A stretch of DNA of 64,000 bases from Gambelia wislizenii (Eukaryota; Chordata; Lepidosauria; Squamata; Crotaphytidae). The notes below the pieces were generated by a model. That model saw only the letters and a program-made list of their open reading frames with translations, had not been told where the DNA came from and did not search any database. The position numbers were made by a program, and so were the translations under genes. Below are positions 33,165 through 44,866 of this stretch, piece after piece (the stretch's first letter is position 1; the number at the start of each line of letters is the position of its first letter). Where the stretch lies: assembly GCA_030847615.1 (NCBI GenBank), contig JAUMIR010000002.1, forward strand, positions 241,075,809-241,139,808, read 5' to 3'.

Positions 33165-34320
33165 TTCCTGTTGAGTGAATAATTCCCCCAGATATTAAAG
33201 AAGATTTTGGCATCATGGGTGGGACTCTAACAAGGGGCTCCTTCAGAAACTGGAAGTTCTGCCCAAATAAGTGAACAAAAAGGAACACAAACCTATACAA
33301 GGGAAATGCAGACAATCAGGGATGGAAAAAAAGATTCTGAGAGCATGCTATTAATGTAATCAAGGGCAACAATAAAGAATTATTTAAATATACCAGAGAG
33401 GGAATTGAATTGTTGGATGGCAGTGGAATTAAAGTCACTCTGGGGAGACTGCAGAGAAGCTAAATCAGTTCTTTTCATGTATGAACTGATGTTTTCAGGA
33501 ACAGGGAATTAAGAAGTTGAGGTGAATACTTATGACAAGAGGGGAAATTCTAGATCTTATTGACAAATTGCAAACAAACCAACAAACCACCAGTACCACA
33601 CAGCATCCATTTCAGAGATCATCAAGAACTCATATGAGAAATTGTTGGTCTTATGACTAAAGTATATGAATTTTCCATAAGATCAGCCTCTGTACCAAAA
33701 GTGCAAGGTGGCCAACATAACATCAGTTTCATAAAGGGGATCCAGGTAAGTTCCAGGAAATTACATGATGGGAAGCTTAACATCTCTTCCAAGGAAGTTG
33801 ATCGCTAAGGAAATGAAAATCTGAAGTAGGTACATTGAACGGCAAGTCTCACTGAAAAATAGTCAACATAGGACCTACCTTTGCAGAATCTATCTCACTA
33901 ACCTTTTGGCTTTCTTTGGAAGCATCATTAACTGTATGGATAAAAGTGATCTGTTAGAAACTGTTCAATCAAGAGGCTTTTGAAAAATTTCCTCACCAAA
34001 GACTCCTGAGCAAACACAGCAGTCATGGGATAAGAAGAGAAGTCCTCTTCCTGATTGGAAACTGGTTAAGCAACAGGGAACAGGACTAAATGGTCAATTT
34101 TTGGAATACTGTATGAACAGTGGACATATTTGTGTATCTCTACTGGGATAGTGGTTTTCAACTGAATTATTAATGACCTAGAACTAGGGATAAGCAGCAA
34201 GGTGGCCAGAATTTCTGATGGTACCAAATTATTTAGCACAGCAAGAACCAAAGTGGATTGTAGTGAACTCTAAAGGGATCTCTCTAAACTGATAGACTGG
34301 GCATTACAACGGCAAACAAG
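33165..34320 (+). pseudogene. CR1/L3-like LINE reverse-transcriptase remnant
   Basis: Frames give pieces equivalent to KAFDKVPHQRLL (FEKFPHQRLLSKHS, about 33990), then a palm block near 34165: LELGISSKVARISDGTKLFS (consensus VAKFADDTKLF, with the catalytic aspartates altered) and DLSKLIDWALQRQ. Many stops and frameshifts. It continues the esterase and endonuclease pieces in order, so 29.4-34.3 kb is one ancient, interrupted element without a recognised 3' end. Confidence 0.65.
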
Positions 34321-34329
34321 TAAATAAAT

Positions 34330-35485
34330 AAATAAGGTCTAAATTTTACACATACATTGATGGGAGCAATTGACAAATGGAGAGATCTTCAGGCTGTGCT
34401 GGGTAGCTCAGTGAAAATATTGAACAAGAGTGCAGCTGCTGGGGGATGGAGGGAGAAGGCACCTTCCATGCTGAGCACCAATAGAAAAAGAATTAAAAAA
34501 TGAGACATGCTGGCTTGGGGTTTTGAAAATTGTCCAAAAAAGAGGAACTTTTCCGAGCTCGGTATTCTGACCCATTAGCTGCAGCCGGCCAAGCAAGAGC
34601 AATGCCTTCCTGTTCTGACTACCTGACAACAGGGACTGGGGAAGAATCAAAAAGGAAGCCTCAGCCTCTGTCATCTATAAAAATGGTAGCAGCTGGTAGG
34701 AATTTCACTGCAGCCTTCTCCTCACTCTGAGCCCAACCAAAATCAGAAGCCTCGAACTACAGTGAGAGCCCAGGTAAACCCAGTGGTGCTTCTTCACCGT
34801 GGCACCAGCCCCAGCAGCATCATAATGTGCAGTGCGTTGCATCTTGCCGGCAGGCTGAGCTGGAATCCCAGCAGCTGCTGCTGCCAGCCTCCTTCCTTTT
34901 CACCGTGTTCAGGGGCCTTTCTTCGTAAGCGGATGCTTTTGATGCAGGAGCTGCTGCATAAGGGAGTAAGTGACCTGCCATGACTCAGCACAGCAGAATC
35001 CCTTGCTCTGGTAGAGGAATGAGAGTAGGAATCCTTAAAACCTCTCTTAGAACACATACATGCATATAAATTGGTCTCAGCACAGGAGCTAGGGAGAGAT
35101 TTCTGCTATGAGACAGCGCCAGGATATTCAGAAATCTCAAGGCACTATACAAATCTTTGAATCTAACCAGGCCAATTCATTTCCCTTAGATGCTGTACTG
35201 CCAGGGAGAGAGCAAAGAAAAGCAGACTTCTGGGGAAATCTGACAAGAGAGTTCAAAGCAGCTCAGGTGACACTAATACAGCTTTTACTAAATTGGTCCA
35301 TGCTGGTTTCATGGCAGGTTTTCAGATCACACAGCACTCTTCTACAAGGAGAAGAGTGCTGGTTTTATTACCACAGTCCTATATACAGTAGAGGTCAGCA
35401 ACTGGGAGGGAGGATATAGAAAACAGAAGGACAGCACTTGTCTTCAGACACACATTTGCTCACTCTCAAATGCACTTCACATCAC
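34330..35485. other. Unassigned DNA
   Basis: No gene or repeat that I can name. Moderate GC, with overlapping short frames on both strands. Confidence 0.4.
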
Positions 35486-35489
35486 AATG

Positions 35490-35634
35490 GATTTTAGACC
35501 GTTGCTTTTAATTTACATTTGTTTAATATTTTTAATGGGGGAGGGTGGGGGTGGGGGGTGTTTAGGGATTTTTATCTGTATTGTATTTTAATTTTTGTAA
35601 GCCGCCCTGATTGTTTTAACAGAGGGGCGGGGTA

Positions 35635-35665
<31 letters not shown>

Positions 35666-35695
35666 TAATAATTATTATTATTATTATTATTATCA
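35490..35695 (+). mobile_element. L2-like LINE 3' tail
   Basis: GTAAGCCGCCCTGATTG, AGAGGGGCGGGGTATAAAT, then TAAATAAA/TAA/TTA microsatellite to 35692. Nearly identical to the tail at 24010-24240. Confidence 0.85.
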
Positions 35696-35699
35696 CATG

Positions 35700-37240
35700 C
35701 ACACAGAGGCGAAATGAGACAAGGAAGGGGGTAGTATTGGTAGCCTTAAGACTTGCTGGCAGGTAATTTGTGGGCCATCAAGGGTATCAAGTGGGGGGGG
35801 GGGTTGGGCCACAACCTCCCCCTCCATAACGCCTAAAGATATGGCACTTTAATTCTACAGATTTCAACAAATAATGGCCTGAATCCTATTTTAGTCCTAG
35901 AATAGGCCCACTAAATCCATTAGTTTTATCTATGTGTTGAGTCATCATTCAACACTGAATATGGCTACTCTGGTTGTTACTAACCAACAAGGTGCCACCC
36001 AATGTACTGTACGTTAAGGCTCATGACATAACGAGGTGAAGGAGCAAGTTAACTCACATTTCTGTGCACAGAACAGGACATAGGTGGACATGTGGTAAAA
36101 TCAGCAGATTCACTTACAGAGTGTCTCTGTTTGCTTTCCACAATGTATACTATAGATCAGGAAGTGGGAATCATGCAGTTCTCCATGTTTTGTTAGATAG
36201 CAACTCCCAGCATTCCTCATTATTAGCTATGCTGCCTAGGGCTGATGGGAGAGTCTAACAACATCTGGAGAGCTGCATGATTCCAACCCCTGCCTTAAAT
36301 GGTATTCTGCCAAGAGCAGGGACCTGTTGGGTTGTTTGCTCCATAAGATGCCATATATATACTGAGGGTATTGTATAGATCATTATTCCCCAACCCATTT
36401 CCACCCATGATGTTGGACTACAAGTCCTTACACACACCCCAACCATGGTGGCTGGGGATGTTGGGAGTTGTAGTCCAATGCATCTGGGAAACACAAAACC
36501 AGGGAAAAGCTGGTAAATCTAATACAGCAGCAGGTCTCAGGTGAGACCTTCATCAGTTCCAAGAAATACAAGAAGGATGTTGTGGAAGGGTTAAAGAGAG
36601 AACCCCAGAGAGGCAGTTGCCATCTTTACCACCAGCTTTAATGTTAACCACAGGCAGTGCTTCAATAAGGATATGGGGAACAGGTACATGCACCTGCCAT
36701 TCCCCCCACCCTCTCCAGTACACTCATAGAGATCAAGGTACATCCTCTTCTTTCCCCTTTCACTTGTCTGGAGGAAATTTTGTTGTTTCCTAGAGTTCCT
36801 CCATCAAATCTGGAAGCTTCATGGCTTTGAGGATGGGTACTGGGTGCCTGTGCCCACCATTCTCAGTGTCTTTTCTGTGTGGCATTACTGAGATCTCCTG
36901 TGTCTGTATGAGACCCAGATTTAGTGGTCAGCCATTTCTCAAAGTGGGCAGGCTGTCTAGTATTTGCAAAATAAATAATCCAGTGATGCTGCTTGATGCC
37001 TGCCCAGGAAAAAGGAGAGTAAGAAAGCTCAGTAGAAGAAGGGCAGCAAAGGGGGACAGTGGAAGGTGAAAGGGAGAGGAGGGGAAAGAAACCAGATGGG
37101 GGTAGGGAAGAGAAGGCTGTGATAAATGCTGTGATAAATGAGAGTATTAGCCACTCATTGTGCATTTGTTATGGATGCTGCTCTACATGCATTCTACACT
37201 CATTCTGAGTGCATTCAAATGCATACTATCCATATCTGAC
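35700..37240. other. Unassigned DNA with small MITEs
   Basis: Two small foldback MITEs: 36168-36290 (ATCATGCAGTTCTCCATGTT mirrored by AACATCTGGAGAGCTGCATG) and 36395-36490 (GTTGGACTACAAGTCC mirrored by GGGAGTTGTAGTCCAA). No gene recognised. Confidence 0.5.
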
Positions 37241-37244
37241 AGTA

Positions 37245-37430
37245 AGAGCTGTTCAACAGTGGAACACACTCCCTCGGAGCATGGTGGGGTCTCCTTCCTT
37301 GGAGGTCTTTAAACAGAGGCTGGATGGCCATCTGTCAGGGATGCTTTGATCATGATTTCCTGCATGGCAGGAGGTTGGACTGGATGGCCCTTGTGGTCTC
37401 TCCCAACTCTACAATTCTATGATTCATATT
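37245..37430 (+). mobile_element. CR1 LINE 3' end fragment
   Basis: Runs from AGTGGAACACACTCCCTCGG through GGAGGTCTTTAAACAGAGGC and TGGATGGCCATCTGTCAGGG to GGTTGGACTGGATGGCCCTT and CTACAATTCTATGATTCAT. Canonical CR1 3' end. Confidence 0.9.
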
Positions 37431-37434
37431 CCAG

Positions 37435-39085
37435 GTGTATTGTCCAAGTGTTCTGAGTGCCTTCTTAAGATATTATATACACATTGGGCATTCTGAGTGC
37501 ATTTGATATGCATTCCGATGATATTCTGCACAATTACAGTCTGAGTTTATGAGTTTATTTTACACTTTTATACAGTCAATCTGAGTCCATTCTGAGAGCT
37601 TTATATACTCATTAAGAGTGCATATGGCCAGAATACAAAGGTGTGGTTCTGTATTATGCACACTTTATAGAGAGTGTAATGTATTCTAATTATACTGAGA
37701 ATAAAGTCAGAATAAAGTCATAATACACTTCTTATAGGCTTATAATGCTTGTGTGACATAATTCTATCATTTGTAAGTACTGTATAATAAGTGTGTGATG
37801 ATCACAGATATTGATTTGATTGGATTTTCTGCAGCCAATGTGGCAAATGTGTTTGCCACACCAAATCGCTGCATTTGTACATACCTTTAAGCCAGGAGTC
37901 TGGCAGGTATCACCTATAAATAAGCTGTGTGCTGGCGGTGCATGTAGGCCCTTTGCTCCTGCTTGGCTGCTCCTGTTTATTCAAGAAGCTAAACTAGACA
38001 GAAAACAAAAGCTTACTATGAGGTCTGAAATAAAGATCCTGACTCGCTGTTCTAAAACAAAAAAAAAAGGGCCAGGATATACAGTATAAACCAAGATCAA
38101 GCCAAGGTTTATGACTGGCCTGTAAAGCACACAACAAACCAGGATCCCAGTTTCAGGTGTCACTTTAAGCTTTCGTTTTTCTGGCTAACTGGATGTGGTT
38201 ATTCTGTGAAGGCAGTAGCCTTGTAAGTAATGTGTACTAGATGCCCATGACCCTTGGTCTCCTTGTCACCAACTGGAAAAACTGAGTAACAACTGCACAT
38301 CTGTCTGGCTCACTTATTATTATGTACTCTTTGGTGTTCCAGGATTACTGAAGCTAACCAAGCATGGATTAGATCAGTGACATGAAAACAAAGAGCCCTG
38401 GAAGCCCCATGTTAATAGATGGACTTGAAAAAGTCCCCCCCCCTTTTTTTTTATTACAGCTCCTAGAATCCTTTAGCTAGCATGGCCCATGACCATGCTG
38501 GCTAGGGGATTCTAGGAGCTGTAGTCCAAAAAAGAAACTTGTTAGGATTTTTTTTAAAGTGTATTTATTGTGAAAGTGCCTTTATACAAGTTAGGTCTCA
38601 AATGTTGCTAGAAATTCAGCTGTCTATGGAGTGAGGGTAGGGGAGAGCCAAGTTCTCCAAAGTGTGGAAATGTAAAACAAAGGCATAGAACTTGCCTACT
38701 GGTATTCATCTTTGTCACAGGTCCAAAGAAGAAGCAGATCAAAGGTGGAAGGAAGGGAGCTAGCCACCAAGCCCTGAAGCATGCAAGGGAAGCACTGCAA
38801 GGAACCTGAAACCTCCCAGAAAATGTGAACTAGAGAGCAAGTAAACACATGTAAATGCATGCATCTCACAACCCACAGACTGCATTGATGAAAGCTTGGG
38901 ACTGGGATGATGTTACCCTAAGATGAAGGGGATGATGTGGGGAGGTGGGGAGTACTTTAGAATCCCACTTATGATACCAAAATCTAGTTAGGGGAATTAT
39001 TAGCTCAAACAGGAGGCCTGCAAAAGGAGGGTAACTTTGGGGATCTTTTCACCTATGTTTACCAGTACTAACTGTAGAGGAGGCT
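37435..39085. other. Unassigned DNA with one small MITE
   Basis: 38450-38530 is a clean small foldback: TTACAGCTCCTAGAATCC mirrored by GGATTCTAGGAGCTGTAG, with CATGGCCCATGACCATG at the centre. The rest is unassigned. The 37560-37740 stretch is rich in CATTCTGAGTG-like words but I see no ordered repeat. Confidence 0.45.
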
Positions 39086-39092
39086 CCAGTTG

Positions 39093-39718
39093 AAGGAAAA
39101 ATAATGTATTTTATTGGAATAACACAAAAAGTAAACTACATACACAACATACATTCTTATGAACCATACAAGGCTATAGCAGAGTAAGGTTGGATAGAGG
39201 GAGAGAAGTCTGAGAAGATAGGGTGATAGTTACCAGTCTTGAAGAGTAGCGAAGATACTCAGGCAGGTGGCTGAGGGTGGCACAGGTGGTTTTTGATCCT
39301 GGGCACGCCAAGAAAGAGAGTGGCCGTGTCCAAGAAAGAGAGTGGCACACCTCTGCTGCTGTTAGGGCTCTAATATTTACACCCTATTCTGTGCTTTGGA
39401 GGGGTGAACTTAGTAATAACAAAGCTTGGATAACTTTCCCACAGAATAAACAAAGGAAATCAAAACTCAACTGATGGCTTTAATTGTGGAGAGATAGAAA
39501 TTGATGGGCTTGCAACAACCTTGCAAGGTTGGACAGGAAGGGGGTGTGAGGAAAGATTTCCATAGATTAAGGAATAGTCACTTAATTGCTTGATTGAATT
39601 ATTGTTTGAAATGCCCAGGGCTGGGAGAAAGGATTAGCATATACCCCTTAATGACTGGGTTGTTAGCATAAACCCATTATGGGGGCTTTCCACTCAATCC
39701 TAATTTGGGCTTTCACAC
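39093..39718 (-). mobile_element. Solo-LTR-like repeat, copy 2
   Basis: Minus-strand reading: a possible start TGTGAAAGCCC (about 39718), then the ~540 bp shared with 32563-33112, a TATA-like region (GTGTAAATATTAG), AATAAAATAC near the end and the shared AACTGGAG...TAGTTAGTA boundary. This copy keeps the upstream part missing from copy 1. Confidence 0.5.
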
Positions 39719-39719
39719 T

Positions 39720-40055
39720 GTTATAGTTCTAGACATGTCTCATGTCATCATGACCTCCAACTGACCTTCAGTCTTCCTAAGCCAATATGACCCTGAAAAG
39801 TGTCCAATATTTCCAGTTATGGAATCTCACAGGAAGGGGATAGTATAGGGCATGCAAATAATAAAATGGAGATGATCCTGCCATACCATTTGGTAATGCA
39901 GTGTTTTTGAAGGTTTTAAATACTGTATGTTGGGTATGAATCTTTGTTTAATGGTAAGTTTTCCCATTTCAAAACAATGATAGAAAAATATTACATTGCA
40001 AGTAAGAGGACAGGATGCTGGTGCAAGGTGGTGAAGACAAATCAGCTCGGAAGGA
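39720..40055. other. Unassigned DNA
   Basis: Nothing recognised. Confidence 0.4.
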
Positions 40056-40057
40056 TA

Positions 40058-40753
40058 CAGGCATACTTCATTTAACAAAGCCTCTGACAAAGAAGCTACT
40101 TTTTTTACAAAGACTTTTAACAGCCACTTATCCTTTTTCTCTTTGCTCTCTATCTAGCTGGAGGTTTTTAAGCAGCATCAGCATTGGGAGACTGGTGAAG
40201 AAGGGCTGGAGAAACGTAGCATTTTTGCAGTAAACAATGGAATAAAAGTTTAATTGGGGAAAAATGGGATCCTGCTGTAGCCAATCCAACTGTTGTTGTG
40301 CATGTCTGCCTACAACACACAAGGTAAACAGCAGCTGCCTCCAGAATCCCTTATTGAGAATGTGTGAGAAGGAAAACAGAGAGAAAGAGGTAGAACAGAT
40401 ATGCCTGCATGTTTAGAAAGCATAGATCTATAAATTTGCCACCAAAATGGAAGTCATAAAAAAGTAGAGGCTGGTGAAAGAAAAAGTCATTCCTAGATTC
40501 CTTTTGTAAGCAGCCCCAAAGATTCAAAATGCTTTTGACTATTTATGCAAAACTTACCTAGCTTGGGTGCCCATGTACAAGATGTTAGTTCTGAATAAAA
40601 AGTTTGCTGAAATACATCAAACTGCTTTTCTTATTTTGTGGCATAGGAAGTTGTCCCTATTTTTTGCATGTTATTTCTGCCACTGGCACCAAATTTTCTA
40701 TTAGAGAAGTAATGCCTAGGAACTCACCTATTTCATTAACTGAGGTATAACAG
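40058..40753. mobile_element. Mariner-type element, copy A
   Basis: Starts CAGGCATACTTCATTTAACA after TA and ends TTAACTGAGGTATAACAG before TA. Interior runs parallel to 44867-45547 for its whole length (GGTAAACAGCAGCTGCCTCC, CATAGATCTATAA, ATGTTATTTCTGC). No transposase frame. Terminal CAGGCATACYTC and TA flanks are Tc1/mariner-like. Confidence 0.7.
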
Positions 40754-41272
40754 TAATAATTCATTACAGTTATAGTGGCATTTTAATTAACAATAACCCA
40801 GCAGTTAGTGGTGGTTAAATTTACAAGTTTTAAACAGGTTCCCTGTTTATTAAAAGTGCCTAAACACTACAGTGTTCCAAGCCACCAGCCTGTGGTACAA
40901 AACACAGCCTTTCCCCATCCACCTCCCTGTTGCCTCACACCCACAACAGCGCATGGCAAGAGACAGCAGCACAACCACAGCACAGGGCAGCATTTACCCA
41001 TGACCTGTTATTCCTCCTCCACCATTTAGTGAGGCCAAAAACTATAAAAGTAACTAAACGTTACAGTTATACCACAAAAAGGAGTGAAGTTATCCCTCAT
41101 TATGTTACATTTATAAAAGTACATTTATAATATAACTTAGTAATTGCAAAAGGAATTGTGACTAGCTACTTATTTGTAATGAGTTACTTCCAAGGTCTGA
41201 AACAATCTGATCTTAGAATAGCATACTTACCTGTTTCATGAGAAGCAATTTCATTAGGTTCTGTAGAAACAA

Positions 41273-41519
41273 AGGTGTATCCACATTACATAGTTATAGC
41301 ACTTTGGTACCACTTTGATTGTAGCTTATGGATTCCTGGGATTTGTAGTTTGGGAAGAAACTTCAAATTCTCAGCCAGAGAGTTCTAATGTAGTTCAGGG
41401 GGAATGTGCTAGGGAATTTCAAATCTCACATTGAACTACAAATCCCAGGATTCTTCAAGAGAGAAGCATGACTATAAATGTGATATCAAAGTGCTATAAA
41501 TTCTGAATTGTGGATACTT
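41273..41519. mobile_element. hAT-type palindromic MITE, diverged
   Basis: AGGTGTATCCACATTACATA on the left, TTGTGGATACTTC on the right; inner CTGGGATTTGTAGTTTGG is mirrored by ACTACAAATCCCAGGA. Same family as 27022. Confidence 0.65.
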
Positions 41520-41632
41520 CCCAACAGGCATCAGACACAAGAGGGATTCTGAATGAGTCTGGCATACAGCTTAAGAAACATGGCTGGTGCCCATAATTGG
41601 GACGGCCTTATCCATTAGGCACTTTAGGCACA

Positions 41633-41905
41633 GTGCCTAGGGTCTATGAAAATCTTAGGGCCTACAAAAACAGGATTAACATTTTTTTTTACAAGAATTG
41701 GGAAGGAAAACAAAAGTTTAAAAGAAAGATATTTTATATTTTCATCTACAAAGAGTGCTTAGGGCCTATGAAAATTTTAGGGGCTACAAAAACAGGATTA
41801 CCAAAAAAGTTTTTACAGGAATTGGGAAGGAAAACAAAATTTCAAAAGAAAGATACTTTATATTTTCATCCACAAAAAAGAGTGCCATGGGCCTATGGAA
41901 ACCTT
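41633..41905 (+). repeat. ~122-bp tandem repeat, just over two copies
   Basis: GTGCCTAGGGTCTATGAAAA (41633), GTGCTTAGGGCCTATGAAAA (41755) and GTGCCATGGGCCTATGGAAA (41882) begin successive units, each with CTACAAAAACAGGATTA and GGAAGGAAAACAAAA inside. A 167-residue frame crossing it reflects the repeat. Confidence 0.85.
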
Positions 41906-42036
41906 AATGCTGCCAAGCCCATGACCTCTGGGCAATGCAAATGCAAGGCAGGAGGGAGGCACCAGATTTCTGCTGCTGTTTCCCCCCCCCCCCCATATTC
42001 TACCACTGGTAGTTTGAATGCCTTCAAGAAAAAGTA

Positions 42037-42250
42037 CAGTTGTCCCTCCATATCCATGGGAATCCATATTCATGGCTTGAAAATATTCTTTAAACAATAA
42101 TAAACCAAAAAGCAAACCTTGATTTTGCCGTCTTATATAAGGGACACCATTTTGCTATGCCACTGCATATAATAGGACTTGAGCATCACGGATTTGGGTA
42201 CCCATGGGGAATCCAGGAACCAAACCCCAGCGAATATGAAGGGGCAACTG
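42037..42250. mobile_element. Tigger/mariner-like MITE
   Basis: CAGTTGTCCCTCCATATCCA at left, GAATATGAAGGGGCAACTG at right, TA on both sides (42035-42036, 42251-42252). Interior AGGGACACCATTTTGCTATG is shared with 47131-47382. Confidence 0.85.
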
Positions 42251-42552
42251 TATTTTCATTTTATCATTATTTCACTACCTGGTTATTCTTCCCGACTGGC
42301 ATGGAAGCAGTACAGGGGTTTGAAAGCAGACCTTAGAGATTTGGTGTGCCCATTGTGTCCTTCCTTGCACAATCCCTGCACAGCTCACCGCACCCACCAT
42401 GTAGACTGGGGTGGGAATCATGTGGCCCTTCAGAGGTAGTAGAATCACAGCTTTCAGCATTCTTCACCATTGGCTATGCTGGCTAAGGCTGCAGGGAGTT
42501 GGAAGACTGGGAAGAATGCCATGGCAAGTCTGATCAAGAGGGCTTTAAACTA

Positions 42553-43184
42553 CAGTCATCCCTTCACATTTGCAGGGGTTGGGGCAGACAACCCCCGCGA
42601 ATTTGAAAAAAACCATGAATAAGAATGGGGCCTGTGGGCAAGCAGTTTTCCACCCCCCTTCCCAAGGCAGCGACGGGCTTCGAGCGAAGCCCCTTTCTGC
42701 CTTGAGAAGGGGCTGGGGTGGAGAGCAGGTGGGAGGGAGACTTTCCACCACTGCCTTCCCAAGGCAGTGACAGGCTTCATGAGAAGCCCCTCGCTGCCTT
42801 GAGAAGGGAGTGGAGTGGAGAGCGGGCGGGAAGCGGCTTTCCACCCCACCTTCCCAAGGCAGCGACGGGCTTCTTGAGAAGCCCTTCGCTGCGTTGGGAA
42901 GGGACTGGGGTGGAGAGCGGGCAGGAGGGAGGCTTTCCACCACCCCCTTCCCAAGGCAGTGATGGGCTTCGTGAAAAGCCCCTTGCTGCCTTGAGAAGGA
43001 GCTGGGGTGGAGAGCAGGTGGGAGGGAGGCTTTCCACCATCGCCTTCCCAAGTCAGCAACGGGCTTTATGAGAAGCCTTTGCTGCCTTGGGAAGGGACGG
43101 GGTGGAGAGCAGGGGGGGGGAGGCGGCTTTCCGTGAATAATTGAAACCACGAATGTGAAAGTCACGAATGTGGAGGAGCAACTG
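42553..43184. mobile_element. Tigger-like element filled with a 97-bp tandem array
   Basis: Termini CAGTCATCCCTTCACATTTG and ACGAATGTGGAGGAGCAACTG, TA on both sides (42551-42552, 43185-43186). Between them lie five units of about 95-97 bp beginning TTCCCAAGGCAG at 42659, 42756, 42851, 42948 and 43045 (one unit has TTCCCAAGTCAG). Each unit itself is a partial hairpin (CAGCGACGGGCTTC...GAAGCCC). The long frames (215 and 167 residues, -) are products of the array, not genes. Confidence 0.85.
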
Positions 43185-43189
43185 TAAAT

Positions 43190-43540
43190 CATTGTGGGGT
43201 TGGAGATGATAGCTCAAACATCAGCCCAAAGGCAAGCTTTAAACACAGGAATGTGGATTCTAGAGAAAAAGTTGAGATAGAGAATGAGATCAGCAATAAA
43301 CCTGGCAGTGAATTAATTGATGAGAACAAATGAAACTTAAGATGTTTACACACCAATCCACAGAGTTTGGGTAACAAACAAGATGAGCTTGAAGTCCTAG
43401 TTCAGGAAGGTAAATATGACTTTATAACTCTCATGAATGGGATATAACAATTGAAGGATATATAAGCTATTTAAAATGAATAGATGTGGCAGAAATCTCC
43501 CTCCAGCCCAACTGTCACCGCCCTGCCCTTGGAGGGAGAG
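43190..43540. other. Unassigned DNA
   Basis: Nothing recognised. Confidence 0.4.
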
Positions 43541-43541
43541 A

Positions 43542-43668
43542 AGAACCAGCAGTATCTGCTGGATTTAATCCCTACCCCCACTGCCATTCCCTTTTCCTTA
43601 TGTGTCATGCCTTATTTAGATTGTAAGCCTGAGGGCAGGGAACTGTTAAATTGACCATTTGTAAGCCA
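43542..43668 (+). repeat. 127-bp segment duplicated at 44323
   Basis: AGAACCAGCAGTATCTGCTG to GACCATTTGTAAGCCA, repeated with one visible mismatch (CATGCCTT / CATGTCTT) about 780 bp away inside the neighbouring LINE. It continues as a LINE/SINE-like tail (GTAAGCCACTCTGATAGCC TTTGTGGCTG) similar to 52293. Confidence 0.9.
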
Positions 43669-43694
43669 CTCTGATAGCCTTTGTGGCTGAAAAG

Positions 43695-44832
43695 TCTCTC
43701 TCTCTCTGACTTTTCTTCGCAAACGAAGATTTAGGAAGGACTCATCTCGCGCTTTCTGCAAGCGCGCTGATGACTAAAAAGGCCAATCTGAGATAAACAA
43801 GTCCGGTTGCAGAAAGCACAGCAGAAGGTCTCCTCGGGTGATGTTTCTGGGTTGTGAATCTTTCTGCATTGTCATTTCTCTTCAAGAATTGTTCGGCGTG
43901 AGTTCTCAAATAAGGCTGCAGCATTGTGGATAGTGTGTCTCCATGCCTCCCGATGTGAGGCCAGGGCAGACCACTGTTGGTGATCAATTTGGCCGAGCCT
44001 GAGATGTTGTTTCAGGGAGTCCTTGTATTGTTTTTTTGGAGCGCCCCTCTTACGCTAACCTGTGGCAAGTTCACTGTAGAGTACTGTTTTTGGGAGGCGA
44101 TGGTCCTCCATCCTAGAAATGTGCCCTGCCCAGCACAGCTGCGTTCTCAATATCATGGCCTCAATGCTTGTGATCCCTGCTTGCTCAAGGACAGCAACAT
44201 TCGTCACATAGTCAGTCCAGTGTATATTTAGGATTGTGCATAAACACCACTGATAAAAGCGTTCGAGGAGTCGTAAGTGGTGGCGATAGGTGACCCATGT
44301 TTCAGCAGGCGATAGGTGACCCAGAACCAGCAGTATCTGCTGGATTTAATCCCTACCCCCACTGCCATTCCCTTTTCCTTATGTGTCATGTCTTATTTAG
44401 ATTGTAAGCCTGAGGGCAGGGAACTGTTAAATTGACCATTTGTAAGCCATAAAGGAGAATAGACAGTACAATGGCTCTATACACATTGATTTTTGTGCTT
44501 CGCCTCAAGTGTTTGTTACTCCAAACTCTTTTATAAAGTCTTCCAAATGCGCTATATGCCTTTGCTAATCTGTGATCGATCTCTTTGTCAATCTTGGCAT
44601 CTGAGGAGATGATGCTTCTGGGGTAGGTGAACTGCCGAACAGACTTGAGCACAGATTTGCCTATGGCAATGTTGGGATGATGGTGTTTGTCCTGTGGTGC
44701 AGGCTGGTAAAGAATTTCTGTTTTTTTCAGGTTGACTTCCAGCCCAAACAGCTCTGCAGCTGTTGCGAAGCAGGATGTTAGGCGCTGAAGAGTGGGGCAT
44801 AAAGAAATAAATAACAACAACAGGAGGGCCAC
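43695..44832 (-). mobile_element. 5'-truncated LINE, second copy, with insertion
   Basis: Same family and 3' end as 15188-16141. The minus strand carries FGLEVNLKKTEILYQPAPQ, SIISSDAKIDKEIDHRLAKA, AFGRLYKRVWSNKHLRRSTK and YRAIVLSILLYG, then is broken by a ~150-bp insertion (44305-44449), then continues with the post-RT region and the CNRTCLS...finger-like end. The upstream RT catalytic block is absent. Stops and frameshifts; inactive. Confidence 0.85.
44323..44449 (+). repeat. Templated insertion copied from 43542-43668
   Basis: This 127-bp copy interrupts the LINE exactly where 15.78 kb reads TTTCAAACCCATAAAGGAG. It is preceded by a second short local copy (GGCGATAGGTGACCC at 44282 and again at 44308). 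Confidence 0.9.
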
Positions 44833-44866
44833 ATGTTTCCTGTCCCTGAAGTAGACAAAACATTTA

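Noticed and set aside
42545..43192. 215- and 167-residue minus-strand frames
   Set aside because: They translate the 97-bp tandem array inside a Tigger-like element.
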